Origin: JAUWVG01 sp964633715
GTDB taxonomy: Bacteria; Acidobacteriota; Aminicenantia; Aminicenantales; Aminicenantaceae
Direction of reading: 5' to 3'
Assembly: GCA_964633715.1 (NCBI GenBank)
Contig: CAZWHQ010000043.1
Span: 1-37,423 of the forward strand
Length of the DNA stretch: 37,423 nucleotides
Part shown: positions 17,091 to 24,751 of the stretch, one piece after another
Layout of the letters: the number at the start of each line of letters is the position of its first letter
Numbering within the stretch: the stretch's first letter is position 1
Program-made: the position numbers and the translations under genes
Notes under the pieces: model-generated
What the model was told of the DNA's origin: nothing
The model's input: only the letters and a program-made list of their open reading frames with translations
Database searches by the model: none

Positions 17091-17595
17091 AAATTATAAG
17101 AATTGCCAACTCCATCCAAAAAGAATGGAAAAATGATTCAGAACAAAAGACAGATGTTGCATATTTATTTCCTGAAATTGATTCCAAGAAAACAATTGAC
17201 GAGCTCCCTATAAAAAAAGAAACAAAAAAATCCATTGCTGACATGAAAAGCTTAAACAAATTAGTCGGTAAATGGAAAATTTCAGGAGATGCAGAAGGAC
17301 AGATAGAATATAAGTGGTTGGAAGGAAGTCGTTTTCTTGCTCAAGATGTAAATATTACATATGACGGTCGAGAAATTAGAGGCGTTGAGATTATCGGTCA
17401 TCTGCAAAAAGTTGGAGAAGAAAAAAGTCCTGAGATATAGTCCAGATTCTACAGTTTTTTGGATGGTTTGACACTTGATTATGTCTATGAACTTAACGGA
17501 GTCAATATTGTGATTTGGTTTGGAAAAAAGGGCTCAGATAATTTTTTTTAAGGGAAGGTGGAAAAAGAGAGCAGCAGATTATGATAGCTGGTTAT
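17084..17595 (+). pseudogene. Decayed DUF1579-like gene
   Basis: A reading frame with 'KLVGKWKISGDAEGQIEYKW', then 'GREIRGVEIIGHLQ', resembles small DUF1579-like proteins. It is broken by an in-frame TAG at 17438-17440. The same frame then continues with recognisable family sequence ('SRFYSFLDGLTLDYVYELNG', 'VIWFGKKGSD') until a TAA at 17549-17551 beside an 8-T run. A one-base shift there restores 'KGRWKKRAADYDSWL', after which it ends. The upstream part of the frame (17084-17240) has no start codon. There are at least two disabling lesions. The function of the family is unknown. The family call is from memory of similar proteins. Confidence 0.6.
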
Positions 17596-17763
17596 AAAAA
17601 TTACGTTGGCTTTTATCCTCACCCGACAGTTATGGAACATTTCGATGCTGAACTTGATGGTTACAAAAAAGGCAAAGGTTCGGTTCAATTTCCAAATGAC
17701 AAACCGATTCCAAAAAAGCTTATTAAAATGGTTAAATATCGAATGAAACTCTTAAAGAGATAA
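17581..17763 (+). pseudogene. DUF1801 (YdhG-like) C-terminal fragment
   Basis: Sixty codons matching the C-terminal half of DUF1801 proteins ('YKNYVGFYPHPTVMEHFDAE', 'GSVQFPNDKPIPKKLIK'). Full-length members are about 110-140 residues, so the N-terminal half is missing. It joins the broken end of the DUF1579-like remnant within a few bases, which suggests an internal deletion fused the two. The stop is 5 nt before the ATG of the YdeI-like gene. Confidence 0.65.
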
Positions 17764-17768
17764 TCAAT

Positions 17769-18332
17769 ATGGATGAAAATAAAACACTTTATGTGACAAA
17801 CAGGAAAGACTGGCGTAAATGGCTGGAGAAGAATTTTGACAAAGAAAAAGAGATTTGGTTGGTGTATCCGAAAAAATCTACTGGCAAGGAAAGAATTGTA
17901 TACAATGATGCCGTTGAAGAAGCATTATGTTTTGGCTGGATTGACAGCACCATTAAATCTCTTGATAAAAATAATAGCATCCAGCGTTTTTCTCCAAGAA
18001 ACCCAAAAAGCACCTACTCTCAACAAAACAAGGAGAGAATAAAATGGCTTTTAGAGCATGATATGATTCATGCTTCAGTGCTTGAGAAGGCAAAGGAAAT
18101 TGCTTCGGAAACGTTTGTTTTTCCAAAAGATATTATTGACGCTATAAAAAAAGACAAAACGGCTTGGAAAAGTTACAATAACTTTTCAGATACATATAAA
18201 AGAATTCGAATAGCTTACATTAATGCTGCTAGAAAACGTCCTGATGAATTCAAAAAACGACTTAGAAATTTCATCAACAAAACCAAAGAAAACAAACAAT
18301 TAGGTTTTGGAGGTATCGAGAAATATTACTAG
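17769..18332 (+). CDS. YdeI/OmdA-family protein
   Basis: A 187-residue soluble protein of the YdeI/OmpD-associated family. The N-terminal part has 'NRKDWRKWLEKNF', 'KEIWLVYPKKSTG', 'YNDAVEEALCFGWIDSTIKS' and 'QRFSPRNPKSTYSQQNKERI'. The C-terminal OmdA-like helical part has 'YNNFSDTYKRIRIAYINAA'. Members are linked to antimicrobial-peptide or bacteriocin tolerance in some species, but the biochemical activity is unknown. It appears intact, unlike the two remnants upstream. Codon use is more AT-rich than in neighbouring housekeeping genes, consistent with acquisition. It lies inside the pair of ~95-bp direct repeats. Confidence 0.85.
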   Translation: MDENKTLYVTNRKDWRKWLEKNFDKEKEIWLVYPKKSTGKERIVYNDAVEEALCFGWIDSTIKSLDKNNSIQRFSPRNPKSTYSQQNKERIKWLLEHDMIHASVLEKAKEIASETFVFPKDIIDAIKKDKTAWKSYNNFSDTYKRIRIAYINAARKRPDEFKKRLRNFINKTKENKQLGFGGIEKYY

Positions 18333-18352
18333 GAAATTTGAAAAATGAAATT

Positions 18353-18420
18353 GTCGCGCCCCGCTACGCTCTCCTCCCGTTGGTCGTCGGGGCGTATAAC
18401 AGCGATCGCGATGTTAAATA
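18353..18420. other. GC-rich palindromic element (integron attC-like?)
   Basis: A sharp GC-rich patch in AT-rich DNA, directly after the YdeI-like gene. CGCCCCG (18357-18363) and CGGGGCG (18388-18394) form a 7-bp stem with a 24-nt loop. A second dyad follows, with TATAAC and GTTAAATA around AGCGATCGCGAT (18395-18420). GTTAAAT fits the GTTRRRY core of integron recombination sites, and the position just after a small accessory gene fits a cassette. The usual opposite core at the far end is not evident, so this is a hypothesis only. Confidence 0.3.
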
Positions 18421-18469
18421 CAATTAGATTTAAGTTTCTATATAGTGAAAAAAGGGAATTCTCTAATAT

Positions 18470-18566
18470 ATAATCTTATCCCAGCATGCTTACTTGTGGG
18501 AATTGAGGAAAATTGTCAGGGATTTGTCGCTAGCAAAAAACGAATCCCCTATAAATAAAGAAAAAG
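18470..18566 (+). repeat. Direct repeat, right copy (~95 bp)
   Basis: The second copy of the 16991-17090 sequence, in the same orientation. It ends just before the -35 box of the putative RiPP precursor promoter, so the RiPP genes lie outside the bracketed segment and abut its boundary. Confidence 0.9.
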
Positions 18567-18577
18567 ATGAAATATGA

Positions 18578-18606
18578 TTGTATTTCTTTATTTTTCTGTA
18601 TATAGT
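18578..18606 (+). promoter_or_regulatory. Promoter for the putative RiPP precursor and radical SAM gene
   Basis: TTGTAT (18578-18583) and TATAGT (18601-18606) are 17 nt apart, with predicted transcription start near 18613. The RBS (AAGGAGG, 18622-18628) and ATG (18635) follow. The in-frame TTG that would lengthen the peptide coincides with this -35 box. Confidence 0.5.
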
Positions 18607-18634
18607 TGTAGAAAATAAGATAAGGAGGGATTGG

Positions 18635-18883
18635 ATGAGCCCTACGACAAAAAATGCATGGGAATCCCTGGGAAAACTTAAGGCTTTATACGATGGAGTT
18701 CTTAATGTATTGACTCCCGCTCAACAAGCTGAACTAAAATCAGAGATCAACTTAGCAAAAGCAGGATTAAAAGAATTGTTCGCAACCTTTACGTCTATAC
18801 TTGAGACTTTTGAGGGACCCGAATGTCTTACTGACCCCCCCAGCCGCATACCTGTTGTTTGGGACGATATAGAGAATTATTAA
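18635..18883 (+). CDS. Putative RiPP precursor peptide (82 aa)
   Basis: A small protein of 82 residues with a strong RBS (AAGGAGG, 6-nt spacing). I reject a longer in-frame start at 18578 because it falls on the promoter. Residues about 5-58 look helical and leader-like ('LTPAQQAELKSEINLAKAGL'). The C-terminal 24 residues change character: Gly61-Pro62, a single Cys64, a Pro-rich 'TDPPSRIPVV', then Trp76 and acidic residues ending Asn-Tyr (Y82). No known family was recognised. The gene 59 nt downstream is a radical SAM/SPASM enzyme, so the peptide is the natural substrate candidate. The single Cys allows at most one thioether; C-C cross-links at Trp76 or Tyr82 are alternatives. Substrate role is inferred from layout. 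Confidence 0.6.
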   Translation: MSPTTKNAWESLGKLKALYDGVLNVLTPAQQAELKSEINLAKAGLKELFATFTSILETFEGPECLTDPPSRIPVVWDDIENY

Positions 18884-18942
18884 CCGGAGAACATACCCTA
18901 ACTGTTAGATTTCTTTTATTCCTATCTCAATAATATTTTCTG

Positions 18943-20046
18943 ATGGATTTGTCTAATTTTACGTTTACAGTCACGGATAATTGCAATTATAACTGCAGCT
19001 ACTGCTATCAGATAAAAAAAAGTGCCAGTTGTCTTGGTTTTCCCCTCTTTCGCAAAGCTTTCGATTTTTTCTTTCCAGCCTTCAAACCCAACTGTTTAAT
19101 CAATTTTTCTGGAGGAGAGCCCCTGCTCGAATTTGACCTGATTAGAAAAGCGGTCTCTTACAGCACACAAAAGGCTCACAAAGACAACAAGCCCATCAGA
19201 TTCTGTTTGACAACAAACGGCAGTTTGATCAACAACCAAGTCATCGGATTTTTGAACCAACACCACTTCAAACTTCTTGTCAGCTTCGATGGAACCGCTC
19301 AAGACATATCCAGGGAGAAGGGCAGTTTTGCACACATGACTTCAGTACTGGAAGACTTAAAAAAATGTCCAGCCATTGAACTCGCCACCAACAGTGTATT
19401 CGCACCTGAAAATGTGGATAATTTGGTCGATTCCCTCAAGTTTATAACTCAATCGGGAATCAAAAATGCCCATTTTGCATTAGCAAACCTGGTACACTGG
19501 AATGAAAGCCACATGAACAAATTTGAAGAAGCTCTCGACGAGCTAAAAAAGTTTGCCTTATTTCATTTCAGATCCACGGGAACTATTCCTCTTTCTGTTT
19601 TCAGGGATGACAAACAATACGGGATTTTTTCTTGTGCTGCCGCAAAAAAATCCATGACACTTACCCCTGATCATAAGCTTTGGGGATGTTATCTCTTTCC
19701 TGATTATTTTAAGATCAACTGCAGTCAAGAAGAAAAAGATCGATTTTGTTTCGGGGATCTCGAAACTTTTATCATAAATCCTCATCGGATCTATTCGAAA
19801 ACTCTCCAAGTTTATGCAAACTTAAAAATGAACAATTATTCCTCAAACGGACTTTCCTGCAGTCAATGTCTGGATATAATTGAATGCAAGATCTGTCCCT
19901 TAGAAGCGGCTATGTCGAGCCATAAAATTGGTGAAATCCCTGGATGGAGATGTCAAGCGGGTAAAATTATTAGGAGAACTAATAAGCAATTCTGGTATGA
20001 AGCCAACAGATTTCAATCCACAGATAATCGTAGAATCCAAAATTAA
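18943..20046 (+). CDS. Radical SAM/SPASM peptide-modifying enzyme
   Basis: A 367-residue enzyme. The radical SAM 4Fe-4S cluster motif CxxxCxxC is C14/C18/C21 ('CNYNCSYC'). 'SGGEP' (56-60) binds SAM and 'LVSFDGTAQD' is a family strand. The C-terminal region carries a SPASM-type cysteine set: C231, C249 (preceded by Gly), C306, C309, C315, C318 and C337 (Cx2Cx5Cx2C core), expected to hold two auxiliary clusters. C260 and C269 are extra. Such enzymes make thioether or C-C links in peptides (sactisynthases, PqqE, MftC) or mature sulfatases. No sulfatase is present, but a small peptide gene lies 59 nt upstream. No good Shine-Dalgarno precedes the ATG. The stop overlaps the convergent kinase stop by 3 bp. 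Confidence 0.88.
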   Translation: MDLSNFTFTVTDNCNYNCSYCYQIKKSASCLGFPLFRKAFDFFFPAFKPNCLINFSGGEPLLEFDLIRKAVSYSTQKAHKDNKPIRFCLTTNGSLINNQVIGFLNQHHFKLLVSFDGTAQDISREKGSFAHMTSVLEDLKKCPAIELATNSVFAPENVDNLVDSLKFITQSGIKNAHFALANLVHWNESHMNKFEEALDELKKFALFHFRSTGTIPLSVFRDDKQYGIFSCAAAKKSMTLTPDHKLWGCYLFPDYFKINCSQEEKDRFCFGDLETFIINPHRIYSKTLQVYANLKMNNYSSNGLSCSQCLDIIECKICPLEAAMSSHKIGEIPGWRCQAGKIIRRTNKQFWYEANRFQSTDNRRIQN

Positions 20047-23000
20047 TTCTGCTGTGATTCCTGGAGTGTTTTGAGCTGCTTTTCTGCGTCTGATATTTCA
20101 GGAAGGCTCGGATCTGCAGTCTGCCATAATAGCATGAATTTTTCATAAGATTCCACTGCTTTTAAAACATTTCCGTTGGCTTGATGAATCTTCCCCAACC
20201 AGTAGAAACTCCGGGCAAAAATATCACCCCAAGCAATCCTTCCGGCGGCTAGCTCAGTAATCTTCTCATAAGACTCCTGCGCTTTCTCCCAATTCCCCGA
20301 CTCATAGTACGCTCGAGCTAAAGGTTCTAGAAAAAAAGCATGCATGTCGTCGATGTATGTTTGGTCGGGAAGAAGAAGAAAAGCCTGGCTCAAATTATCG
20401 ACAGCAGAGAGAGTCTTCCCTTTCTGCAGGTCTATTGATCCAGAAAGATGATAATAATACCGTTTGTTTTTTTTCAAAGATGTCAGCTCTATCAAATCCA
20501 ATATGTCTTCCGCTGTCTGTTCAGCTTTGTCGGTATCTCTTAAAGCAGATAAAATGATTCCTGAAAGATGCAAAGAAAGAACAGGACCGTCTATACTGCT
20601 GGCTCTCTGTGCGATATCTTGGGCCTCTAAGACAGCGTTATAGGCCTCTTTTAAAAGACCTAATCGAAATTTGAGATATCCAGAGAACAGATGAAATTTC
20701 AAATCCGAGGCCGGGAGTTCATACTCATGGGCAAGCTTAAGACCTAATTCGACTTTTTCGAGACTCTCTTTTAACCTTCCTTGAGACAAATACAATTTTG
20801 CCAGCCAGAATAAGCCATCCAATTGAACATCGATCTCTTCCGATTGGATAAGTAAACGATACGCTTTTTCAGCTTCGATAAAATCATCCTTTAAATGATA
20901 AATATTTCCAAGAAGCCTTAGGTTATGAGGGTCATCTGGTTCATAAAAAAGAGCCTGATTGATATCTGTCAAAGCCTCTTCATAACGGCCTTGACTCATT
21001 AGCAGAGTTCCTTTTAATCTGTAAAAAAAGTTTTGATTGGAAAATGTCGTCTGGTTTTTATTAAGCAGTTCCAAGCCTTTTTTACATAAATCCTGAGACA
21101 CATAAATAACAGCCATATTGTCTATGGCTAAAGTTCTGTAGGTCTTATCTTGGATCTTGAGCAAAATACTGTACCAGTTCATCGCCAAGTCCCATTCTTC
21201 TCTAAAGCGATACACTGCAGCAAGATAAACAATGCCCTCGCCATCGTCGGGGTAGATATCCACGAGTTTTTGATAGTTTTCTATCGCTTTTATTGTAGAC
21301 TTGTCTATCTGGGAAGCAATTTTTCCCAATATGAGGTATCGATCCCGAAGTGAAACTCTGTCTATAAATTCAGCAGCTTTTTTTAAACTGTTGTTTCTTT
21401 CTTCCATTCTGTTTTCTAGCCCATAGGCAACCGATAAAACGATGTGGGCCATCGCAAACCCGGGATCCAAATCCAAAGCTGTTTTCAGAAACTGGATCCC
21501 CTCTTTTGTTTTCCGTTCATAAATATACCGCCTCCCCTCTACGAAATAGTTCCATGCCTGAAGAGAACTTGTGCTTATCTCCTGCACATTTCGATCGATA
21601 TCAGATTGAATTTCACTCGAACTAAAACGAAGGATTGACTTTATCTGCAGAGTCATCTTATCGACCATCCCAGAATGCTTTTCGTTGAGTTCTTCCGTTA
21701 TTGCTGGGTCAATGAATTGCCCTGTTTTCATGACATGAATTCTTAAAGTAATGATGAATTTTCCTGCCTTTTTTGTCACTTCACTCAGAACAAAATATTC
21801 AATATCCTCCTCATTTACGATCCTGGACATAATCTCATCCATTGATTCCTTATTTTCTTGAGAATTTTTACTTTCAAGCAGCTGAAGAAGTCTTTCTTCG
21901 GGGAGAACCCGGAGATAAATGGATTGCCTGAGATCCGAGATGAGTAAATTTTGGACAGAACGCCCCCATTTCTCTACATCAATATCCCCTGTTTTGTTTT
22001 CAATCGGCATAACGGCAACGGAGCGAGTTTTGATCCCTGAAACAGACGAAGACGGTGTTTCTTTCCGCCCAAACAAAATAAAAAAAGCGATGGCGCAGAA
22101 TATAACTAAAACTGACAATCCTGCATACTTAAAAACTTTCTTCTCGTATATTTTCGGCGGTTCCAAAACTATTTTTGCCCTTTGTTTATCCAAATCTTCA
22201 AGAAGACTTCTGGCTGAGGAATAGCGTTTAGCCTTGTCTTTTTCCAGGCATTTTAAAATAATTTTCTCGAGTTGAGGTGAGATTTGGGGATTAAATTGAG
22301 ATGGAGAAGGCGGGCTTTCATGGATGTGTTTTTGCATGTATTCAAATTTGCTGTCAGCTTCGAAGACTTTCTTGCCAGTCAACATCTTAAACAGAATAAT
22401 CCCGAGAGAATAGATATCTGTTCCTCTATCCAGAATCTTCCCTCTTGCTTGCTCTGGAGACATGTAGGAGGGTGTACCGGCTATCTTCCCTGATTTGTCG
22501 AGTTCGTCTATTTTCTGGATTTTTGCCAGGCCAAAATCCATGACATAGGCCTTCCCATTCATATCGATCATAATGTTGGAAGGCTTAAGATCACGGTGGA
22601 CAATCCCCTTTTCATGCGCAGCGATAAGAGCTTGGCAAATCTGTCGAGTGATATCGACAGCGGTCTTTACGGTCAAATTCTTCGAAGTGTGGATGAGTTC
22701 ATTCAGATTTTGCCCTCTTATATAATCCATAGAAATAAACTTGACATCTTCTACCTCTCCAATATCATGAATGCGGATAATGTTTTCATGAGAAATCGAT
22801 CTCGCAAGCAAGGTCTCTGTTTTAAAGCGCTGAATGAATTTTTCATTTTGCGAATATTTTGGCTTAATGAGTTTAAGCGCAACGGTCACACCAAGTTCTA
22901 AATCTTCAGCTTTATAGACCTTCCCCATCCCTCCACGGCCAATTTCTTCAATAATCCGGTATCTTTTCCCGAAGCTGTCGCCGGCACTGAAAAAGGAGGA

Positions 23001-23120
23001 ATCGTCCTCTCCATTAATCTTTCCCGGCTCTAATGTTTGGGTCAAATCCAAGGACGATCCACACTTATTGCAATACTGGATGCCTTCTGGATTATAGGTC
23101 AAACATCTTGGACACTGCAT
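20043..23120 (-). CDS. Membrane Ser/Thr protein kinase with zinc ribbon and TPR sensor region
   Basis: A 1025-residue signalling protein. It starts with a zinc ribbon (C3, C6, C17, C20). The Hanks-type kinase domain spans about 54-310: Gly loop 61-66 (GRGGMG), Lys83, catalytic 'HRDLKPSN' (Asp177), DFG Asp195 and 'GTPSYMSPEQARG'. One membrane helix lies at about 332-350. The outer part opens with a TolB/FlgO-like alpha-beta domain ('RSVAVMPIENKTGD', about 368-490) and then many TPR repeats (about 510-1015). The kinase should be cytoplasmic and the TPR region periplasmic, suited to sensing or scaffolding. Targets are unknown. All catalytic residues are present. The 3' end overlaps the radical SAM gene convergently. 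Confidence 0.92.
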   Translation of the reverse strand: MQCPRCLTYNPEGIQYCNKCGSSLDLTQTLEPGKINGEDDSSFFSAGDSFGKRYRIIEEIGRGGMGKVYKAEDLELGVTVALKLIKPKYSQNEKFIQRFKTETLLARSISHENIIRIHDIGEVEDVKFISMDYIRGQNLNELIHTSKNLTVKTAVDITRQICQALIAAHEKGIVHRDLKPSNIMIDMNGKAYVMDFGLAKIQKIDELDKSGKIAGTPSYMSPEQARGKILDRGTDIYSLGIILFKMLTGKKVFEADSKFEYMQKHIHESPPSPSQFNPQISPQLEKIILKCLEKDKAKRYSSARSLLEDLDKQRAKIVLEPPKIYEKKVFKYAGLSVLVIFCAIAFFILFGRKETPSSSVSGIKTRSVAVMPIENKTGDIDVEKWGRSVQNLLISDLRQSIYLRVLPEERLLQLLESKNSQENKESMDEIMSRIVNEEDIEYFVLSEVTKKAGKFIITLRIHVMKTGQFIDPAITEELNEKHSGMVDKMTLQIKSILRFSSSEIQSDIDRNVQEISTSSLQAWNYFVEGRRYIYERKTKEGIQFLKTALDLDPGFAMAHIVLSVAYGLENRMEERNNSLKKAAEFIDRVSLRDRYLILGKIASQIDKSTIKAIENYQKLVDIYPDDGEGIVYLAAVYRFREEWDLAMNWYSILLKIQDKTYRTLAIDNMAVIYVSQDLCKKGLELLNKNQTTFSNQNFFYRLKGTLLMSQGRYEEALTDINQALFYEPDDPHNLRLLGNIYHLKDDFIEAEKAYRLLIQSEEIDVQLDGLFWLAKLYLSQGRLKESLEKVELGLKLAHEYELPASDLKFHLFSGYLKFRLGLLKEAYNAVLEAQDIAQRASSIDGPVLSLHLSGIILSALRDTDKAEQTAEDILDLIELTSLKKNKRYYYHLSGSIDLQKGKTLSAVDNLSQAFLLLPDQTYIDDMHAFFLEPLARAYYESGNWEKAQESYEKITELAAGRIAWGDIFARSFYWLGKIHQANGNVLKAVESYEKFMLLWQTADPSLPEISDAEKQLKTLQESQQN

Positions 23121-23145
23121 AAGTTTTTATCGCCCCAATACGCTC

Positions 23146-23174
23146 ATGATAATGAGAAAATAATCTTAAGTCAA
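23146..23174 (-). promoter_or_regulatory. Promoter for the kinase gene
   Basis: On the minus strand, TTGACT (23174-23169) and TATCAT (23151-23146) are 17 nt apart. Predicted transcription starts about 20 nt before the ATG at 23120, and the short leader lacks a clear Shine-Dalgarno. Confidence 0.45.
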
Positions 23175-23302
23175 TTTGAACATCCCCCTAGAGAAGAACA
23201 GCAGTTAATAACTATTTTATATCTCAGTTTTTCCCAATCCGAATTTATCTACCAAAAGGAATATATCTACAGGAATCCATATTTTTTTTAAAAAAAAATC
23301 AG

Positions 23303-23331
23303 TTGAAATGACATTTTGTTAATTATATACT
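23303..23331 (+). promoter_or_regulatory. Strong sigma-70-type promoter for the SH3/barrel gene
   Basis: TTGAAA (23303-23308) and TATACT (23326-23331) are separated by exactly 17 nt. An A/T-rich tract (23281-23299) lies just upstream and could act as an UP element. The ATG is at 23355 behind GAAGGAGGG. Confidence 0.6.
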
Positions 23332-23354
23332 TTTCTTGAAGAAAGGAGGGAAGA

Positions 23355-24548
23355 ATGAGTAAAAAAAATTTTCCAAAATGGCTATCTCTATCTATCTTGG
23401 TGGTTCTATCTTCAATATTATTGGCTAATATGGCTGTAGGTTCAGATTTGCAGCTGAAAGTGAAGGTCAAATCTGCAAAAATCAGACTGGACGCTTCACA
23501 AGATAGTCCGGTGGTGGGAACACTCAGCAAAGGAGAGATCATTAATCCTGAAAGCGAGAAGGGAGATTGGTATTTGATAACTTTTAGTAATAAAGAAACT
23601 GGATATTCTCTTTCGGGTTATATCCATAAAACAGATGTTGAAGACATGGGAGAAGATATACAAGCCGAACCAACTCAACAGGAGTTGATCTTTGGAGAAA
23701 AAAGTAAAAAGGCAAATAATGGATTCCCCTTATCATTTTACCTGAGTGGAAATTATCGTTTTGTAAACGGAGCTGATTTGAATCCATGGATTGATCGATA
23801 TGAGGATATATATTCTGATGCGAATGATTATTTTACTTGGCCCAGGTTGGAAAGTCTTCCTGAAATCAATTTTGAGATCATCTACAGCATTTCTGAATAT
23901 TTTGGATTCGGACTTGGAATGGGGTATTTATTCTTTCCAAATGTAGATGCGAACTATGGATGGGAACAGGCGGACGGAGATTACAGTGACTATACTCGAG
24001 ATATAGAGATGAACGCACTGTTTTTTAGTGGGAACCTTTACGGCACTATTCCTATAGGAAATTCATTCGCCTTTAATCTTACGGCTGGCGGTGATTTCTA
24101 TTTAGGCAAATACTCACAAATCCTTGACAGTGATTGGGACTACTGGAATTTCACTTCAATTATAATTTGGCCGTGGATCATAACTATTTACACACATGAA
24201 GTGGGGAATACGGTAAGAGATGAAGATACGACATGCAACACTTTTGGATTTCATGTGGGAGGATCTTTTGATATTAAAATTTCTCCGAATATTGCATTTG
24301 TGGTGGGCGGCATTTACAGGCTTATAAAATTCAAAAACTTTTATGGAACCTACAATTATAAAAACTTAAACTCCAGTTATACCGACAACTATGAGGGGTA
24401 TCTTTATTATAATACAGAAGATCCGTATATACGTCTTTATGAAGATGCGCCTACAGGTGCAGATTGGCGGAAAGCAGTTTTAGATCTGAGCGGATTTGCA
24501 ATTCAAGTGGGTATCAGAATCTCAAATCTATTTTCCAAGAAAAAATAG
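23355..24548 (+). CDS. Exported SH3-domain plus outer-membrane beta-barrel protein
   Basis: A 397-residue exported protein. It has a long Sec signal (about 1-31). A bacterial SH3-like domain covers about 36-97 ('LKVKVKSAKIRLDASQDSPV', 'GDWYLITF', 'GYIHKTDV'). After a short linker, residues about 125-397 form an aromatic-rich barrel with alternating strands ('FGFGLGMGYLFF', 'FAFNLTAGGDFYLGKYS', 'AFVVGGIYRLIKF'). The barrel is homologous to the protein at 31526: matching blocks are 'NTFGFHVGGS'/'NTFGAQGSLN' and 'FAIQVGIRISNLF'/'MALQIGILIRLSQLF'. SH3 domains in exported proteins often bind peptidoglycan or protein ligands, so it may link barrel and cell wall. Function is otherwise unknown. RBS and promoter are both strong. 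Confidence 0.75.
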   Translation: MSKKNFPKWLSLSILVVLSSILLANMAVGSDLQLKVKVKSAKIRLDASQDSPVVGTLSKGEIINPESEKGDWYLITFSNKETGYSLSGYIHKTDVEDMGEDIQAEPTQQELIFGEKSKKANNGFPLSFYLSGNYRFVNGADLNPWIDRYEDIYSDANDYFTWPRLESLPEINFEIIYSISEYFGFGLGMGYLFFPNVDANYGWEQADGDYSDYTRDIEMNALFFSGNLYGTIPIGNSFAFNLTAGGDFYLGKYSQILDSDWDYWNFTSIIIWPWIITIYTHEVGNTVRDEDTTCNTFGFHVGGSFDIKISPNIAFVVGGIYRLIKFKNFYGTYNYKNLNSSYTDNYEGYLYYNTEDPYIRLYEDAPTGADWRKAVLDLSGFAIQVGIRISNLFSKKK

Positions 24549-24660
24549 GCTGCGGCTCTCTTAAAATAATTTAATCGCCCATATTGGGCTCAATCACATG
24601 AGAAAATTTTATAGAGCGATGGTTTAGAAAAAAATCAATCTCACCTTAGTGGATGTCTCG

Positions 24661-24695
24661 TTGACCTCAAATAAAAATTTGTGATATAAATCACT
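24661..24695 (+). promoter_or_regulatory. Promoter with CRP/FNR-like operator over the -10 box
   Basis: TTGACC (24661-24666) and TATAAA (24685-24690) are 18 nt apart. TGTGA (24680-24684) and TCACT (24691-24695) flank the -10 box at 6-nt spacing, one base from the CRP consensus TGTGA-N6-TCACA. Binding there would repress the methyltransferase-glycosidase pair downstream. Confidence 0.4.
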
Positions 24696-24751
24696 CTCTA
24701 ACCGGAATTAAGGCCGCGGACGGTTTTTGAGGAATAGAGGAGAGCTTCCCG

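Noticed and set aside
16394..18566. Prophage or integrative element inserted into tRNA-Gln
   Set aside because: No integrase, no phage genes, and no duplicate of the tRNA 3' end was found downstream; the direct repeats do not match the tRNA.
18635..18883. Precursor as a PqqA, mycofactocin or sactipeptide homologue
   Set aside because: There is no PqqA E-x-x-x-Y pairing, no mycofactocin C-terminal V-Y motif and only one Cys; similarity is limited to general layout.
18943..20046. Radical SAM protein as an anaerobic sulfatase-maturating enzyme
   Set aside because: The cluster architecture would fit, but no sulfatase with a C-x-P-x-R or S-x-P-x-R motif is in the window and a small peptide gene is adjacent.
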